A stretch of 6,604 nt of DNA from an uncultured Clostridia bacterium. GTDB taxonomy: Bacteria > Bacillota > Clostridia > Christensenellales > Aristaeellaceae. The translations under genes and the position numbers were made by a program. This document shows, in pieces, positions 5,605 through 6,604 of the stretch. The notes beneath the pieces were generated by a model. It searched no databases. It was not told the DNA's origin and saw only the letters and a list, made by a program, of their open reading frames with translations. Numbering within the stretch: position 1 is the first letter of the stretch; each line of letters opens with the position of its first letter. The DNA lies in contig CAKTXP010000135.1 in assembly GCA_934631055.1 (NCBI GenBank), positions 1 to 6,604 of the forward strand, given 5' to 3'.

Positions 5605-6329
5605 TTCGCGTCTTGATGGTGGACGACGAGCCGCTTGTCCGTCACGGCGTTGTGGCGGGCATGGATTGGGCGGCGCTGGGCTGCGAAGTGGTCGGCGAGG
5701 CGCAGAGCGGGGAAGAGGGTCTTGAGCTGGCGCGAAAGCTCAAGCCGGATCTCATCATTACCGATATCCGCATGCCCAAGATGGACGGCATCACGATGAT
5801 GAACCTCCTCCGCGAGGAAGGATGCGCGGCGCGCTGCATCGTGCTGACTGCGCACAGCGATTTTGAATATGCGCGCGGGGCGCTGCTTTTCGGCGCGGAT
5901 GATTACCTGCTCAAGCCGTTTCGGGATCAGGAGCTGACGCATGCTGTCGCGCGGGTCTGCCGCAAGATGCAGAGTGCGCCCGCGGCGAACGCCGTTCCGG
6001 AGAAGAAGGAGTCGGAAGCGACCGGCTATGTCCGTCAGGCGATGGATTACATCGCGGGGCATTATGCCGACGAGAACATTTCCATCGCGACCATCGCCGA
6101 GCATCTGCGCGTCAGCGAGGGGCATCTTTCCCATGTGTTCAAGAAGCAGACGGGCATGACCGTGACGAATTACCTGACCAAGACGCGCATCGAAGCGGCG
6201 ATGGCGCTGCTTCAGACCGGACGCGTCAAGGTTTACGAAGCGGCGGCGGCGGTAGGCTACAAGGATGTGACGTATTTTTCCGCGACGTTCAAGAAGCTGA
6301 CCGGGCTTTCGCCGTCGGAGGTGGAGTAA
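5601..6329 (+). CDS. YesN-type response regulator: receiver plus AraC DNA-binding domain (HptR-like role)
   Basis: A 242-residue transcription factor. The receiver domain (about 1-120) carries the acidic pair Asp8/Asp9, the phosphoacceptor Asp55 in LIITDIRMPKMDG, Thr83 in VLTAHSD and Lys105 in LLKPF. A charged linker (123-140) leads to an AraC-type domain with two helix-turn-helix units: ISIATIAEHLRVSEGHLSHV (160-179) and, from 210, VYEAAAAVGYKDVTYFSATF followed by KKLTG. It is compact for the YesN group, many members of which carry extra middle sequence. The ATG overlaps the kinase stop (ATGA), with AAGGAG (5587-5592) eight bases upstream, so the two are translationally coupled. Target genes are not in the window. 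By analogy with HptR it would activate uptake genes for the sensed solute, possibly elsewhere in the genome. Autoregulation of the operon is possible, but no site is demonstrable. Confidence 0.94.
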   Translation: MIRVLMVDDEPLVRHGVVAGMDWAALGCEVVGEAQSGEEGLELARKLKPDLIITDIRMPKMDGITMMNLLREEGCAARCIVLTAHSDFEYARGALLFGADDYLLKPFRDQELTHAVARVCRKMQSAPAANAVPEKKESEATGYVRQAMDYIAGHYADENISIATIAEHLRVSEGHLSHVFKKQTGMTVTNYLTKTRIEAAMALLQTGRVKVYEAAAAVGYKDVTYFSATFKKLTGLSPSEVE

Positions 6330-6344
6330 GGGGAAGAGGGACGA

Positions 6345-6535
6345 TTGGGGCTTTGCCCCAAACCCCACCAGGAACCTGAGGTTCCTGGACTTCCCGATTC
6401 GCTTCGCGCTGGCTTTAATAATCTTGAACATACGATGCGCATGCGCATCGTTCGATAAAACGATTTAAGCCGCCGCGAAGCGAAGAAGGGGTCTGGGGAC
6501 TAGTCCCCAGACGGGGCTTGGGGCGGTAGCCCCAA
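6345..6535. repeat. Compound palindromic element with long imperfect inverted repeats
   Basis: Five nested or adjacent inverted repeats are arranged with mirror symmetry. Hairpin 1: TTGGGGC/GCCCCAA (6345-6361, loop TTT). Hairpin 2: CCAGGAACC/GGTTCCTGG (6368-6388, loop TGA). An enclosing stem pairs TTCGCTTCGCG (6398-6408) with CGCGAAGCGAA (6474-6484), and GGCTT (6411-6415) with AAGCC (6467-6471). It surrounds a perfect 20-bp palindrome at 6432-6451 (half ACGATGCGCA). Hairpin 4 is a perfect 22-bp palindrome at 6491-6512 (half GTCTGGGGACT). Hairpin 5 repeats the TTGGGGC/GCCCCAA stem (6518-6535, loop GGTA). The outer parts, 6345-6408 and 6474-6535, are imperfect inverted copies of each other. No U tract follows the hairpins and no transposase is visible. 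It resembles a REP/BIME-like or MITE-like mobile palindrome and starts 16 bp after the regulator gene's stop. It may stabilise or end the operon transcript. Confidence 0.85.
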
Positions 6536-6604
6536 CGTTCTCCTTGAATTTCTGTGCAAACTTGTCAGAATTGTCGGGCGAAATCGCAGAATTGTCCAGT
6601 TTAT
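6465..6604 (-). CDS. Possible C-terminus of a minus-strand gene entering from the right edge
   Basis: On the minus strand one frame is open from the right edge to a TAA at 6467-6465 (codons begin at 6602), giving 45 residues. The first half (LDNSAISPDNSDKFAQKFK, then ENV) has a plausible protein composition. The last 20 or so residues (from GATAPSPVWGLVPRPLL onward) are encoded by the right arm of the palindromic element and look like repeat-derived tail sequence. No function can be assigned. The alternative is that 6536-6604 is an intergenic region before a + strand gene; 6566-6596 contains a direct repeat, CAGAATTGTC, spaced 21 bp apart. Confidence is low because the frame is short. Confidence 0.3.
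   Translation of the reverse strand, partial: KLDNSAISPDNSDKFAQKFKENVGATAPSPVWGLVPRPLLRFAAA

Noticed and set aside
6345..6388. Classical intrinsic terminator for the sensor operon
   Set aside because: The hairpins are strong but no U tract follows either one. They are better described as part of the compound palindrome.
5328..6431. Minus-strand open frame (367 codons) opposite the response regulator
   Set aside because: Composition is of the antisense type and no family is recognised. The opposite strand encodes a complete receiver and AraC domain.
6345..6535. CRISPR array as an explanation for the repeats at the right end
   Set aside because: The repeats are inverted and of different sequences, with no regular direct repeats and spacers.

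Overview
The window looks like chromosome from a fairly GC-rich, spore-forming Firmicute of the clostridial type. The evidence is a SpoVT-type sporulation regulator, a YesM/YesN-type two-component pair, strong Shine-Dalgarno sequences and U-tailed intrinsic terminators. The species cannot be named from the sequence. All confident genes lie on the + strand.

Layout. (1) 1-600: the body and sensor domain of a SpoVT-like protein. Its AbrB DNA-binding N-terminus is missing and is replaced, in the same open frame, by unrelated residues that run off the left edge. A clear terminator follows. (2) 671-1529: an extended -10 promoter, a leader carrying a roughly 61-bp dispersed repeat (copy A), and a zinc-binding Sir2 deacylase. 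(3) 1543-2757: a second extended -10 promoter driving a two-gene unit of flavin-type proteins, a NimA-like pyridoxamine-phosphate-oxidase-fold protein and a nitroreductase. It is closed by a strong terminator. (4) 2766-2852: repeat copy B, running into a second terminator-like hairpin. (5) 2867-6329: a third extended -10 promoter and a tightly coupled three-gene operon. It encodes a secreted periplasmic-binding-protein-type solute receptor, a YesM-family histidine kinase and a YesN-family response regulator. The two junctions are ATGA overlaps. (6) 6345-6535: a striking compound palindromic element, five hairpins arranged with mirror symmetry and bounded by imperfect inverted repeats of about 63 bp. 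(7) 6465-6604: a possible C-terminus of a minus-strand gene that enters from the right and appears to take its last codons from the palindromic element.

How the genes work together. The operon in (5) has the architecture of a tripartite sensor: an extracellular binding protein presents its ligand to the kinase, which phosphorylates the AraC-type regulator. Known examples are HptA-HptS-HptR of Staphylococcus aureus and PgtC-PgtB-PgtA of Salmonella, which sense phosphorylated sugars or organic phosphates. No permease or ATPase gene is present here, which favours sensing over transport. The ligand and target genes are inferred by analogy only.

Most worth a second look: the decapitated spoVT frame (possible site-specific insertion inside a sporulation gene, or an assembly join), the compound palindrome, the tripartite sensor with a non-lipoprotein receptor, and the A/B intergenic repeat family.
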